From assembly GCF_003945595.2 (NCBI RefSeq), contig NW_024104406.1:868001-932000 (forward strand): a DNA stretch of 64,000 nt, written 5' to 3'. The notes below the pieces were generated by a model that saw only the letters and a program-made list of their open reading frames with translations, ran no database searches and had not been told where the DNA came from. A program made the position numbers and the translations under genes. Below, piece by piece: positions 46,926-56,365 of this stretch (its first letter is position 1; the number at the start of each line of letters is the position of its first letter). Source of the stretch: Pipra filicauda. Taxonomy: Eukaryota > Chordata > Aves > Passeriformes > Pipridae.

Positions 46926-48229
46926 ACGAGGGAATGTCCTTCATTCCCAGGGGAAGCCTGCAGCGGGAGGACTTTGCAGCTGGGAAGGACTGTTCCTCCA
47001 GAGCTATTAAATCCCGATTACAGTGATGGATGCGGCATCGCTGCGGCACAAGCTGGGAGGTGGTGGATGGATGGGGGGTTTTTTGCTGCCTATCGATCTC
47101 TTTTGCACCCAAAGGAGAATAAAAGCTGTTTCTCACCCAATAGCTTCAGGATATTAAAGCCAGTGAATCTCCCATCCCTTTTTCATCCCAGGTGCCTGAA
47201 TGTATTTCCCACCGTACCACTCCCGGTGCAAACCCTTGGCAGGAGCTATTGCAGGGGGTGAGAAACCCACCTTTGAGCAGAGAAACCTTGGGCTGCGTCA
47301 GCGTGAGACACAGGGCTGGGGCTGTACGGGGTGAGCTGCATTGCTCCCTTTGGGACAGGAGCAAAGGTACGTGGGATACAGGGACCCATCCATAGAGATT
47401 GGTTTGCAGGAGGTTCAAATCCTGGACCTTCAGTGCCGTGTCCTGCTGTCAGGATGGGTAATGGGGCAGCAGGGACGTCACCTCCTATCCTCCTGGATAA
47501 CCTCGGCTGCTGTGGGCACATGAACATCACCTCCCATCCTCCTGGATACCCTCAGCTCCGGGAACTCCCCCGAGCGAGCTCAGCTTGCCTGGCAAAACAC
47601 TCCAACCCAGCAGAGGGATGAGCTGGGTTTGGAGACAACCCACTCTTGCTGAATTAGTAAAGAGGCCTTGAGCTGCCAGAGAGGTTTTTCTTGTCACATC
47701 ATTTATTCATCATTCATAAAAATATCAGGGGCAAGGCCGGGACATGGAGATCATGCCAGAAGAGGTTGGCATGTGTGTTTGTGTGTGTGTGGCATTTTTC
47801 ATGCTGCAGGGGCACAACAGCCTGTGCCTGATGCATGGGCCCGCAAGGAGATCCCACCAGGAATTTGGCTGCACCCCTGTATCTGGGTGGGAGCTTTGCT
47901 CATACATCTCATAGCTGTAATGCAGGGCAGGTTCCCCAATTCCAAACCCACCCCAAAGGTCCTGTCAGCCTGGGAGGAAGATGCTGCAGCCAATAAACCC
48001 CGTGTTTCCCTGGGCACTCATGTAAAGCACCATTAGAAACACACCAGGAACACAAACTTTAAGGCTAAAATATCCCTCCCAGCTAGTTCATCCACGCTGT
48101 TGAGGAGTGGGTGTGCTCAGGGCATCCCCCCGTGGCAAGGGGACCCCCCTTGCTGGGCCCTGCCCCCACAGCAAACTGCTCTGAGTGACCCCCAACCCTC
48201 CATCCAGCTCGGAGGTGTAGAGCCATTAG

Positions 48230-48420
48230 TCATCCTACTGTACACAGGAGCAGCTGTGCCAATTAGCATAATTAACACACGAGGGCCAATTAATCTCTTG
48301 ATTATGCCTGCCATTCACTTATCAGCTGCTATTATGGGAAGATCGCCTTTTGTACCTCTGCTTTCTATGCAAATGAGCTGGTTATGATGCCTTCATTACT
48401 CCAAACACAATTACCCGGTG
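48230..48420. promoter_or_regulatory. Candidate non-coding regulatory element with octamer site
   Basis: An AT-rich, non-repetitive stretch with clustered homeodomain-type words (ccaattagcataattaac, ccaattaatctc) and a perfect POU octamer ATGCAAAT at 48,367-48,374. It differs sharply from the GC-rich flanks. Its composition resembles conserved vertebrate non-coding elements; conservation cannot be tested here. It lies about 550-700 bases upstream of ZP3. Confidence 0.35.
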
Positions 48421-48875
48421 CAGATTCCTGTGAAATCGGGCATGGACAGATTGCAGATGCCACGGGCCACAGCCCAGGTGGGTTTTGCTGTTCTCCTCTC
48501 CATTTCTGAATGTGCCACCTCCAGGGGTGCTTCACCACGTGGATTCTGGGGAATTGCTGATGCTGATCATGTGGGGGAGACTGGGGGAGAAATGTTTGTG
48601 GGAGCCTTGCTGGGCCTTGGCCACGTTGGTCAAAATTGGCTCCATCTCACAAAGTGAGAAGGACACAGAGGTGCAAGGGACCTGTGGCCATTTGGCCACT
48701 GAGGTGGTGGTGGCTGATGCCACCCCAAACAGGCAAGACCTGGGACAAACTGCTCAGGGGCAATTCCCAAGTGCAGGTCAAGGAAAATCACCCCCTGTGC
48801 CCTGAGAGGGAGGGATGGTCCCAGCTGGATCCCATTGTCCTGCTCCTCGCTGGGCGGGGTCCCGCTGGCAGCCCC

Positions 48876-48881
48876 CAGGTG
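48876..48881. promoter_or_regulatory. ZP3: E-box near the ZP3 start
   Basis: CAGGTG lies 45 bases upstream of the TATA box, with a second E-box CAGCTG at 48,822-48,827. Zona pellucida promoters in mammals depend on an E-box bound by FIGLA; a role here is inferred. Confidence 0.35.
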
Positions 48882-48920
48882 TGCCCTGTCTGGGCTGGGC
48901 TGGGCTGCTGGGAGTGCTGG

Positions 48921-48927
48921 TATAAAA
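48921..48927 (+). promoter_or_regulatory. ZP3: ZP3 TATA box
   Basis: TATAAAA within 'ctggtataaaagggtc' lies 55 bases before the ZP3 ATG. Transcription should begin near 48,950, leaving a 5' UTR of only about 25 bases. An out-of-frame ATG at 48,951 would fall at or just before the cap site. Confidence 0.75.
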
Positions 48928-48975
48928 GGGTCCTGGGCAGCACCTCCTCCATGAGCTGGTTTTTCTGGGGTCAAG

Positions 48976-49377
48976 ATGGGGCCTGCAGGCAGCCTGGGTG
49001 TTGCTCTGTTCTGCTGGGTGCTGGCTGAAGCAGCATCCTACAGCCCCTGGGGGTTCCCTCAGAGGGACTCGGGGGTCCTGAGGGTCTGGGGTGACTCCTC
49101 CTGGAGCCGGCCCCGTGTGCCTTCCTTCTCTCAGCCCTGGGCATGGGTGGACGTGTCCCAGCTCCAGGCCATGGCCCCGCTGCACCCCGTGGCCGTGCAG
49201 TGCCAGGAGGCACAGCTGGTGGTCACAGTGCACAGGGACCTCTTTGGCACCGGGCGCCTGGTCAGGGCTGCGGATCTGAGCCTGGGATCAGCCTCCTGCC
49301 TGCCCCTGCCCCAGAATCCTGCTGAGAGCACTGTGACTTTTGTGGCTGGGCTGCATGAGTGTGGCAGTACCCTGCAG
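48976..49377 (+). CDS. ZP3: ZP3 exon 1 (signal peptide and most of ZP-N)
   Basis: 402 bases, phase 0 end. It encodes the leader [19 protein letters not shown], a Pro/Trp-rich N-terminal stretch and three ZP-N cysteines. Donor CTGCAG|GTGAGG. Confidence 0.92.
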
Positions 49378-52231
49378 GTGAGGGGGGGTGCTGGGGTGAG
49401 GGGCTGCTGAGTAGGGATGGACCTTCTCTGGGCTCTGACCAGCACTGGGTGGGTAAGTGGGAAGTGCTGTGGAGAGCAATGTGCTGCCTGATTCACCCCT
49501 GAGAAGCTCTTGGTCCTGGAAGTGGCCTGGTAAAGGGTTTGGGGTGAAGAGAGGCTGATTTGGTTGCAGCAGTGAGGGGTGGTGTGGCCATGGCAAAGGT
49601 AGTTTTTGGAGTATGGGTGCCATCCTCAAGCCCACACCCAACAGCAAGAGAGACTTGTAGTGTTTGTGACTTGGACTCAACTGGATGCATGAACACATGG
49701 GAGAGTGGGTGCTTGGAGTTCTGAAGTCCTCGAGGCTCCTTGACCTCCTTCAAGGCTGGCCCCTTGTTGGAATGCCAATACAAAGCCTCATGGTGTCCTA
49801 TAGGCACTGAATTTGGGGATGTGGAGCACAGTCTGTGCCTTTACAGCTGTGGCCTGTGTGTTCTGGCAGTCGGTGCTGGGTCTGTGGTGGTGCTGAGCTT
49901 ATGGAAAATAGTTTGTTTTCCTGTCTTCTCATCTCTCTCAAATCTTCCTTCCAGATGACCCCAGACTCCCTGATCTACAAAACAAGCTTGTCCTACAAAC
50001 CTACTCCTTCTGGCAACCTGGTCATTGTAAGGACCAACCCGGTGGTGGTTCCTATTGAGTGTCACTATCCCAGGTGAGTGTGGGGGCTGTGCCTCTACTC
50101 CCATGGACCTCAGGTGATGGTGGCATGGCTGTTAATGCAGATCTCCCCTGTTCAGGAGGAGCAATGTGAGCAGCAGTGCTGTCCGGCCCACGTGGGTTCC
50201 CTTCCGCTCCACGCTGTCGGCTGAGGAGAGGCTGATGTTCTCCCTGCGCCTCATGGATGGTGGGTGCAGACCTGGCAGCCCCATTTCCTCGTCCTCTCTG
50301 CTCTTGCTCACATGCCGAGCCCAGACAGGGCTATAATCTGGGCTGAAGTGAAGCCCACACTGCTGCACAGTTGAGAAGTCCCTGTGCTGGGGAGGGCAAC
50401 GTGCTGCTCTCCTGAGTGACCCGTGCCCTTGGATCTCCCTTCCAGATGACTGGAGCACAGAGAGGCTCTCCAATGGCTTCCAGCTGGGGGAGAGCCTGCA
50501 CCTCCAGGCTGACGTGGCTTCTGAGGGCCATGTCCCTCTGAGGCTCTTCGTGGACGACTGTGTTGCCACTCTGAGCCCCGACAGGAATTCCTCCCCCCGA
50601 TACGCCTTCATTGACCTCAGCGGGTAAGGGGGGCCGTGTTCAGGGTGGTACTGCTGAGCTGGCTGGCGTGTCCCTGACTCCTGACCCTTGCCCAGGTGCT
50701 TGGTGGATGGGAGAGCAGATGACACCACTTCAGCCTTCATCTCCCCAAGGCCGAGGCAGGAAACGCTGCAGTTTGTGGTCGATGTGTTCAAGTTTGCAGG
50801 AGATGACAGGAACCTGGTGAGATGTTGTGCCAACCCCTCCTCCCTGGGGTGTTTCAGATGTGCTGCTCTGTTTGTATAAAAAAAAAAATAATAAAAAATC
50901 AGCATCCAAGGCTAACTAGTTTTATTTTCCCTTCCAGATCTACATCACTTGCCATCTGAGGGTCTCCCCAGCTGACCAAGCCCCAGATCCATGGAACAAA
51001 GCCTGTTCCTTCAACAAAGCCAGCAGCCTGTGAGTAGCTGGTGCTTGTAGGGAGGGAACCAGCCTGGAGGAGAGGCTTTACAGATAATTCTGTTTCAGTT
51101 GGGCACCTGTGGAGGGTACTGGAGACATCTGCAGCTGCTGTGAGACCGGCAACTGCCAGTTGCATGGAGGATACTCCCGGAGAACCAACCCTCCTGCCAG
51201 ATGGCCGGGGAGGCGCTTGAGGAGAGATGTCCCTTCTGAGCAAGGTAGGGCTGTGTCTAAAATGTGCCCCCGGGGCTGGGTGACCCTCTAGGCTGGGACA
51301 GCCAACATGCTGTAACATCTTTAGTTCCAGGACAAACCCAGCTCTTCTCCAGAGTCCTTCAGTAAGTACTTTCATACTGAAAGAGGGAGAATTTGGGTTG
51401 GATACAGGGAAGCTGTTGGCTGGGAGGGTGGTGAGACCCTGGCACAGGCTGGCCAGAGAAGCTGTGGCTGCTCCATCCCTGGAAGCGTTGGAGACCAGGT
51501 TGGACGGAGCTTGGAGCAACCTGGGATAGTGGAAGGTGTCCCTGCCTGTGGTGGGGGGGAAATGAGGTGGTCTTAAAGGTCCCTTCCAACCCAGGCCACT
51601 CTGGGATTGTATGACTTTATTCTAAGTAACTGCATCTGTGTCCTTATGTTTAAAAGGAAAACTGCTCTTGCAGGGTCCATCCTTCTGTTGCTCCTAAAAT
51701 CCAGAGTGAGCACAAATTACCTCCCCTGTGAACTTGCTTGTTTGGTTTTTTTTAGGTGGTCCCTCAAGGGTGACAGAAGCTGAAGTCTCAGTTGGGCCAC
51801 TGTTAATCCTTGACTCAGCTCAAGGATTATGGAGTTCCTCTGGAGGTTTTGGACCAGCAGGGAAGACCCCACAGGGTATGTGTGTGGGGTTTTTTGTTTG
51901 ATTGTCAGTCAGGTCTCAACTGAAGGTGACTCCAGGTTCTAGTCATGAATCCCCCATGATTTCACACCTGGAGAGACTTTCTAGTATAACCACCAAGAGA
52001 CAGTCTGGGGAACTCCTTCCCAGAGCTGCCAGCAAGTTCATCCACTGGCAGATGATGGGAAGCCATTTGATGTGTAGTAAGTGTCTCTTGTCTCCCCCAG
52101 GTGCTGCTGGAGGACTTCCTGTGGTGGTCCAAGTTGCTGTGCTCACGGCAGCCACTCTGCTGAGCCTCACAGCTCTGGGACTGTTTCTCGTGTGCAGGAA
52201 ATGTCCCTGCCCTCCTGGGATGTCATTGTAA
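48976..52231 (+). CDS. ZP3: ZP3 (ZPC), egg-coat zona pellucida sperm-binding protein 3, complete
   Basis: Structural glycoprotein of the avian perivitelline layer and sperm-binding partner, secreted after furin cleavage. Nine coding exons: 48,976-49,377; 49,955-50,073; 50,156-50,259; 50,446-50,623; 50,696-50,816; 50,938-51,029; 51,099-51,244; 51,756-51,875; 52,101-52,231. They join to 470 residues with GT-AG introns. Signal peptide about 1-20. The ZP-N domain has Cys76, Cys108, Cys129 and Cys170. [16 protein letters not shown] holds the interior hydrophobic patch. The ZP-C domain has DDCVAT, SGCLVDG, ITCHLRV, KACSF and the [10 protein letters not shown] cluster (350-358). Furin site RRLRR at 377-381, external hydrophobic patch VGPLLIL at about 400-406, membrane span about 434-458, short basic tail. 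NVS at 177 is a likely N-glycosylation site. Both UTRs are very short, as known for mammalian ZP3. A recent ZP3 paralogue is possible but nothing shows it. Confidence 0.92.
49955..50073 (+). CDS. ZP3: ZP3 exon 2 (end of ZP-N)
   Basis: 119 bases encoding [14 protein letters not shown] through the fourth ZP-N cysteine in VPIECHYPR. Acceptor ccttccag|atg, donor CCCAG|GTGAGT. Confidence 0.92.
50156..50259 (+). CDS. ZP3: ZP3 exon 3 (interdomain linker)
   Basis: 104 bases encoding [19 protein letters not shown] and the start of ZP-C ([15 protein letters not shown]). Carries the N-V-S sequon. Confidence 0.92.
50446..50623 (+). CDS. ZP3: ZP3 exon 4 (ZP-C)
   Basis: 178 bases encoding [33 protein letters not shown] and YAFIDLSG. 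Donor GCGG|GTAAGG. Confidence 0.92.
50696..50816 (+). CDS. ZP3: ZP3 exon 5 (ZP-C)
   Basis: 121 bases encoding [18 protein letters not shown] and [17 protein letters not shown], both typical ZP3 blocks. Confidence 0.92.
50938..51029 (+). CDS. ZP3: ZP3 exon 6 (ZP-C)
   Basis: 92 bases encoding [17 protein letters not shown] and [11 protein letters not shown]. It follows an A/T-rich intron end with acceptor cttccag|atc. Confidence 0.92.
51099..51244 (+). CDS. ZP3: ZP3 exon 7 (cysteine cluster and furin site)
   Basis: 146 bases encoding [19 protein letters not shown], the subdomain cysteine cluster of ZP3, and the RRLRR cleavage site that releases the mature protein. Confidence 0.92.
51376..51616 (+). 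repeat. CR1 3' end in ZP3 intron 7
   Basis: About 240 bases of CR1 in the same orientation as ZP3, from 'tactgaaagagggagaattt' to 'ggccactctgggattgtatg'. It explains why this intron is longer than most others in the gene. Confidence 0.92.
51756..51875 (+). CDS. ZP3: ZP3 exon 8 (external hydrophobic patch)
   Basis: 120 bases after a T-rich acceptor ttttttttag|gtgg. It encodes the post-furin propeptide with [12 protein letters not shown], the patch that keeps the precursor from polymerising early. Confidence 0.88.
52101..52231 (+). CDS. ZP3: ZP3 exon 9 (membrane anchor and stop)
   Basis: 131 bases encoding the span [20 protein letters not shown] and the tail [12 protein letters not shown] followed by TAA. 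Confidence 0.9.
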
Positions 52232-52242
52232 CCTCCATCCCT

Positions 52243-52248
52243 AATAAA
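52243..52248 (+). terminator. ZP3: ZP3 poly(A) signal
   Basis: AATAAA only 12 bases after the TAA stop, so the 3' UTR is probably about 30 bases. T-rich sequence (atttctgccctctccttgtgtg) follows. Confidence 0.85.
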
Positions 52249-54929
52249 AGGAAACATTTCTGCCCTCTCCTTGTGTGAAACATTTCTGTCCCTCCTCAGT
52301 GGAAAGAGGGGGATGCCAGGCAGCCTTTGGTGTGCTTGGATGTGACTCTGCAAACGTGGAGGCTCCCTGGATGTTGTGTCCTTGGCAAAGAAACCTGAAC
52401 ACTGGCTGCAAACAAGGTATGGCTCCTGTTTTCAGGTGGATGAGGGAAGAACTGATGGTGCTTAGAGGTGCTGAATGGTTTCCTGACTCCAGAAGTCCTA
52501 TTTGCTCCTCCTTAGCAGGGATGTTGCTGGAGGGTGTGAGAACAGGCTTGTTGGTGTGAGTTAGTGCCTCCTCATCCAGGCTGCAACCTCTCCCGAAGGA
52601 CACAGTGGCAGTTCTAACTCTGGGCTGAGTATGGCTTCTGCTGCTGGGAGAACTGGGAAAAAAACTGGTGTTGGGGATGGGAAAAGGCTCAAGGTGCTTC
52701 TGTTTAGTGTGGCCTCAGCTGTAGGGAGAGCAGAGAGCAGTGGCTGGATGGGAAGGTGGAAATGGGGACACTATAAGAAAAAAGGGACAGATAGGGAAAG
52801 CTACTGGTCCACCAGCTCTAAATTGTTCTATATTTTTTTAAATATAAAGGAGGGGAAGCCCTCAGCTGGTAGATTTGTCTGGATTATCATCACCTCTCCT
52901 TGTAGCACCCTTGGGGACTCTTCCTGCTGTGCTAGTGGAGCTGAGCTATAGGGCACGGGAGTCCTCATTGCACTGAAATTGAGGCAACATGCCCCAGACA
53001 GGCCTTAAAACTGTGTTAAAGTGCTCTGTGCTCTTTGGCTTCCCCTCCCAAACAGCACAGGCTTGTCCCAAAATCTTGGCTTAGGCCACTGAAAGCATCT
53101 TCTCTGTGGTGGAGTTCAAGCTGGGTGTGAGCTCTTGGTGTCTCAGCTCCTGATGTGGTGAGTCAAATGCCACCTGCACTCCTCAAAGCTTGAGGAACAC
53201 GGATATTTCTCAACTGTTTGTGTCCCTGTATCCAGTTCCAGCCAAAGGCTGCAGGAGTTTGTTATCCCACGGCTGGAGGACTGTGTGCTTTGAGGTGCTG
53301 CCTGGTTTAAAGATCAGGAATCTGCACTGGGGCAATTAATGCCCTTGTTTATGTGGTGTGGGACCCTGTGCTCTGCGGGGAGCACAGTGAGGGTATTGGG
53401 CATCTTGAGGCACAAATTTGCCTTGATATGGGGGCTGATGGCCCTTCCAGGGAGGATCCCCAAACCTGTTGACTCCCCTCCATCCTTCTGGTCTGATTGA
53501 CCACCTGGCTTGTTCTCACTTTCCATATCCTGGGAGAATCCAAGCACCTGATGCTTGTAACAGCCAGTTCTGAGCTGAGGAAACAGCTCCTGGCCCTGGA
53601 TAAGGAACAAAAAGAGCAAGATTGATTCAGATGTTTGCTCCTTTGCTTATGCCTTCTGAAGGCTGCTGCTGCCAAAGGCATTCCCTAAATTGGGTGGCTG
53701 AAGGCTGGAAGCAGCTCTCCTGCCTTTGGGCTGGAATTCCCCAGCCATTAGGCTGAACTCTGGTGATGCTCAGTCTCCCTACAGCGTATTCCAAGAAACC
53801 CTGAGGGCAGCCACAGCTCTGCAAAGGAGCCTCCCCAGTGCTGGGAAAGCAGCTTGGTGCCTGTGCTCCATAGGCTTGGGAGGGTGGGGAGCAGGGACTG
53901 CCTCCCCAGACAAGCTGGGACTGAAAGCCCAGGGATGATGTGCCTCAGGCAAATGTTTCCTGGTTCTGTTTTCATTGAATTAAGCAGCTGAGCTGAAATA
54001 ATCAACTGGAAAAGTGAGGCAGCTATGTAAGGTTTTTTCTTTGGCTGGAATCTTCCCTGATCAGGCTCTCAGCCTTCATGTTTTATGCACAAGCTCCTTC
54101 CTGGAGGAGCTACAGAAGATTAAAACCTCCTTTTTTTTCTTAATTTTTACCTTGACAGGATGACATGTGCTGAGTGTGTGGCCAGGCTGTGATGTTGCCC
54201 TGCCAAAAGGGTGGTGGTGCTCTTCCCAAGGGCATGGAGGCACAGCTGTGTCCTTGGAGTGGGAAATGGGGAAGAAATCTGGCAGGGTAGGGGAAGTTAT
54301 GGCATGGAAATCCTCTTTTGAGGCCCATCTCAAGCAGGAAGAACTTGTCCTTCCCTTCTGCCAACCCTCATTCTACCCCTGAGAAGAAGCTCCCTGATGA
54401 CTTGGGGATCCAATTCCTGCCCCAAATATCTTCTGGAGCTCACCCTGCTCCTTCAGCTGCACTTTGATCCCAGCTCAGGGCCTTCAGCCATGCTTTCCTG
54501 CCACAGGTGTCCCTGATCAGCAGCTCCCAGAGTCCTGTGAACACGTGGGAAGCTCATTTAAAAATAAAGAAATATTCCCTTTACTGGAAAAAAAAAAAAA
54601 GGCAGGAAAAATAACTTCTGGTGTTATTAAAACTTCTGTGTTTTCTCTTTAAAGCTCTGGCATTTAAGAGAAGGGACCTGTGAGAGAGGTTTTTTCCATT
54701 GTTGATGTCATTTTGTAAGCTGTTTATTGTAAATAATTTCTGTTTTCCCCGTGAATACCCGGTGAAGAAGCCAAAAAGGAAAATTTCTGGTATCTCTCAT
54801 GAGTATTTATTCCCATCTGAGAGACAAATGTGTTTCCCCAAGGAACTGAACTTAATTCACTTCTGCTTTTGCTGCCAGAAAAAAAAAAATGTGCTGCAGT
54901 GTAAATGGAGATGAAGGAGCAAAATCCAT

Positions 54930-55095
54930 TTGAAAACACCGCCGGTAAATTGAAGGTTTGCCGTATTTGCCGAGGTAATTTAGAGCAATTCCCCGCTAAC
55001 GAATTAATGCACCACTTCTTGTTCATTATGGTTTTCCTAATTTAATTGGAGCTCTAAGTGTGAACTTCATTACCAGCAAATATTAATGTAATAAA
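54930..55095. promoter_or_regulatory. Candidate conserved non-coding element
   Basis: Unique AT-rich sequence with homeodomain-type words (cgaattaatgcac, cctaatttaattgg, aatattaatg) and E2F/NF1-like words between GC-rich flanks. It has no open frame and no repeat signature. Its role as a regulatory element is inferred from composition only. Confidence 0.3.
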
Positions 55096-55683
55096 GCAGG
55101 TTTTGGTGGAGTCCATCATTCCCAGCCAGCTTGGTACTCGGGGGCCGTGCTGGAGAAGGGCTGGGAGGAGGAAGAGGAAGGGCAGGGATGCTGCTTTAAG
55201 GGTGCCACATCCAGGGGCCAGGGCGTTGCCCAATCCTTGGCAGAATAAAGTCCATTTTCCTGCAGCCTTGCAGGGAAGAAACCCACTAAATCCCTAATCC
55301 ACCTCATGGACGGACTGAGGGAGCAACTCCATCCCACCACAGCCCCGGACTGGCTTTTTAATAACCCTGTTGTAGGAAAAGTAAAGAAGAGGAAAGCAGA
55401 GCACGGGTGACATGAGTTTCTGCAGGCTGGGGCCCAGGAGGGACAGGGCCACTCTGCTCAGTCGTGTTCTTGGATGCAAATGGTTCCATGCATAATTCAA
55501 ACTCCGTGTTGCTCATCCTGAGTAATCCCTGCTCCGGCTAAGAGGGATGGGGAGGGAGAGACTTCTATTTTCGAGCCTTTATTGTTGTTGTTTTCTCCCC
55601 AAAGTGTTTCCTAAGTGCTGGGTAAACAGATTTTCCTATGCTGCATCAGGTACCTGCTGGAGCACCAAGAGCTGGGCATTGTC

Positions 55684-55888
55684 CAGCATCCCAGAGGGCA
55701 CCATGGATGTTATCCCAGTAGTGAACGTGGATGTCCCAGAGGTGACCATGGGTGTCAGATATTGGAGGATGTCCCAGAGGTGACCATGGATGTTGGACGG
55801 TGCCCCAGAGGTGACCTGTAGCTGATATCCCAGTAGTGACTGTGGATGTTGTCCCAGAGGTGACCACAGATGATATCCTGGAGCTGAA
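55684..55888. repeat. Minisatellite of about 30-bp units
   Basis: Six to seven diverged units built on 'tcccagaggtgaccatggatg' shortened forms such as 'cccagaggtgacc' and 'gatatcccagtagtga'. Open on both strands as a by-product. Confidence 0.88.
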
Positions 55889-56254
55889 CCACATCCCATG
55901 GACCAGCCAGTGGGGGGATAATTTTATAATCCGTTGTTTGAGTGTGTAGGTGCTGGCTGTGAAAAGACCTGTTTTAGCACAAAGCTGAGCTGGGGGGGTG
56001 TTCCCACGACTCCAGGTATGAGGTTATGAGGTCCTAAACCCCATCCTGACACCTCCTGGGACTCTGGGCTCAGCTCTCCATGACTATGTTGGGTCCCACC
56101 TGGCTCAGGTGGCCCTGAGGACACAGCTCTGCTCTCTCCAAGACCAGGGCCCCCCCAAACCCAGCCCTGTTGCTCCTTATTATGGGCTGGCACTGACGCC
56201 TTTGATTTTTCTTGGTTTGGTGTTGGTTTGTCTTTTTTTTTCTCCTTTCTAAGA

Positions 56255-56365
56255 GCCCCAGCGTTTTAATTATTTATTTGGAGCGTGATTAATGTTTTGT
56301 CTGACGCTGTTCTGCCAGGGGAGCCCCGGTACATTTTGGTTTAGCGAGATCTAATTAAGAAGTCC
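56255..56365. promoter_or_regulatory. Candidate non-coding element
   Basis: AT-rich stretch with tttaattatttattt, gtgattaatg and atctaattaag words. Composition resembles the other candidate elements in this interval; conservation is untested. Confidence 0.25.

Larger units (their letters stand above)
43280..48870. other. Intergenic region between CD276 and ZP3
   Basis: No gene is supported here. Recognisable items are an alternative AATAAA near 44.67 kb, a three-copy minisatellite at 44.76-45.11 kb, one CR1 at 46.65-46.93 kb and AT-rich homeodomain-site-rich stretches near 43.6-43.85 and 48.23-48.42 kb. The rest is unique sequence with only chance open frames. Confidence 0.6.

Noticed and set aside
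50132..50905. Minus-strand open frame of 257 codons
   Set aside because: Antisense to ZP3 exons 3-5 and the introns between them; no family resemblance.
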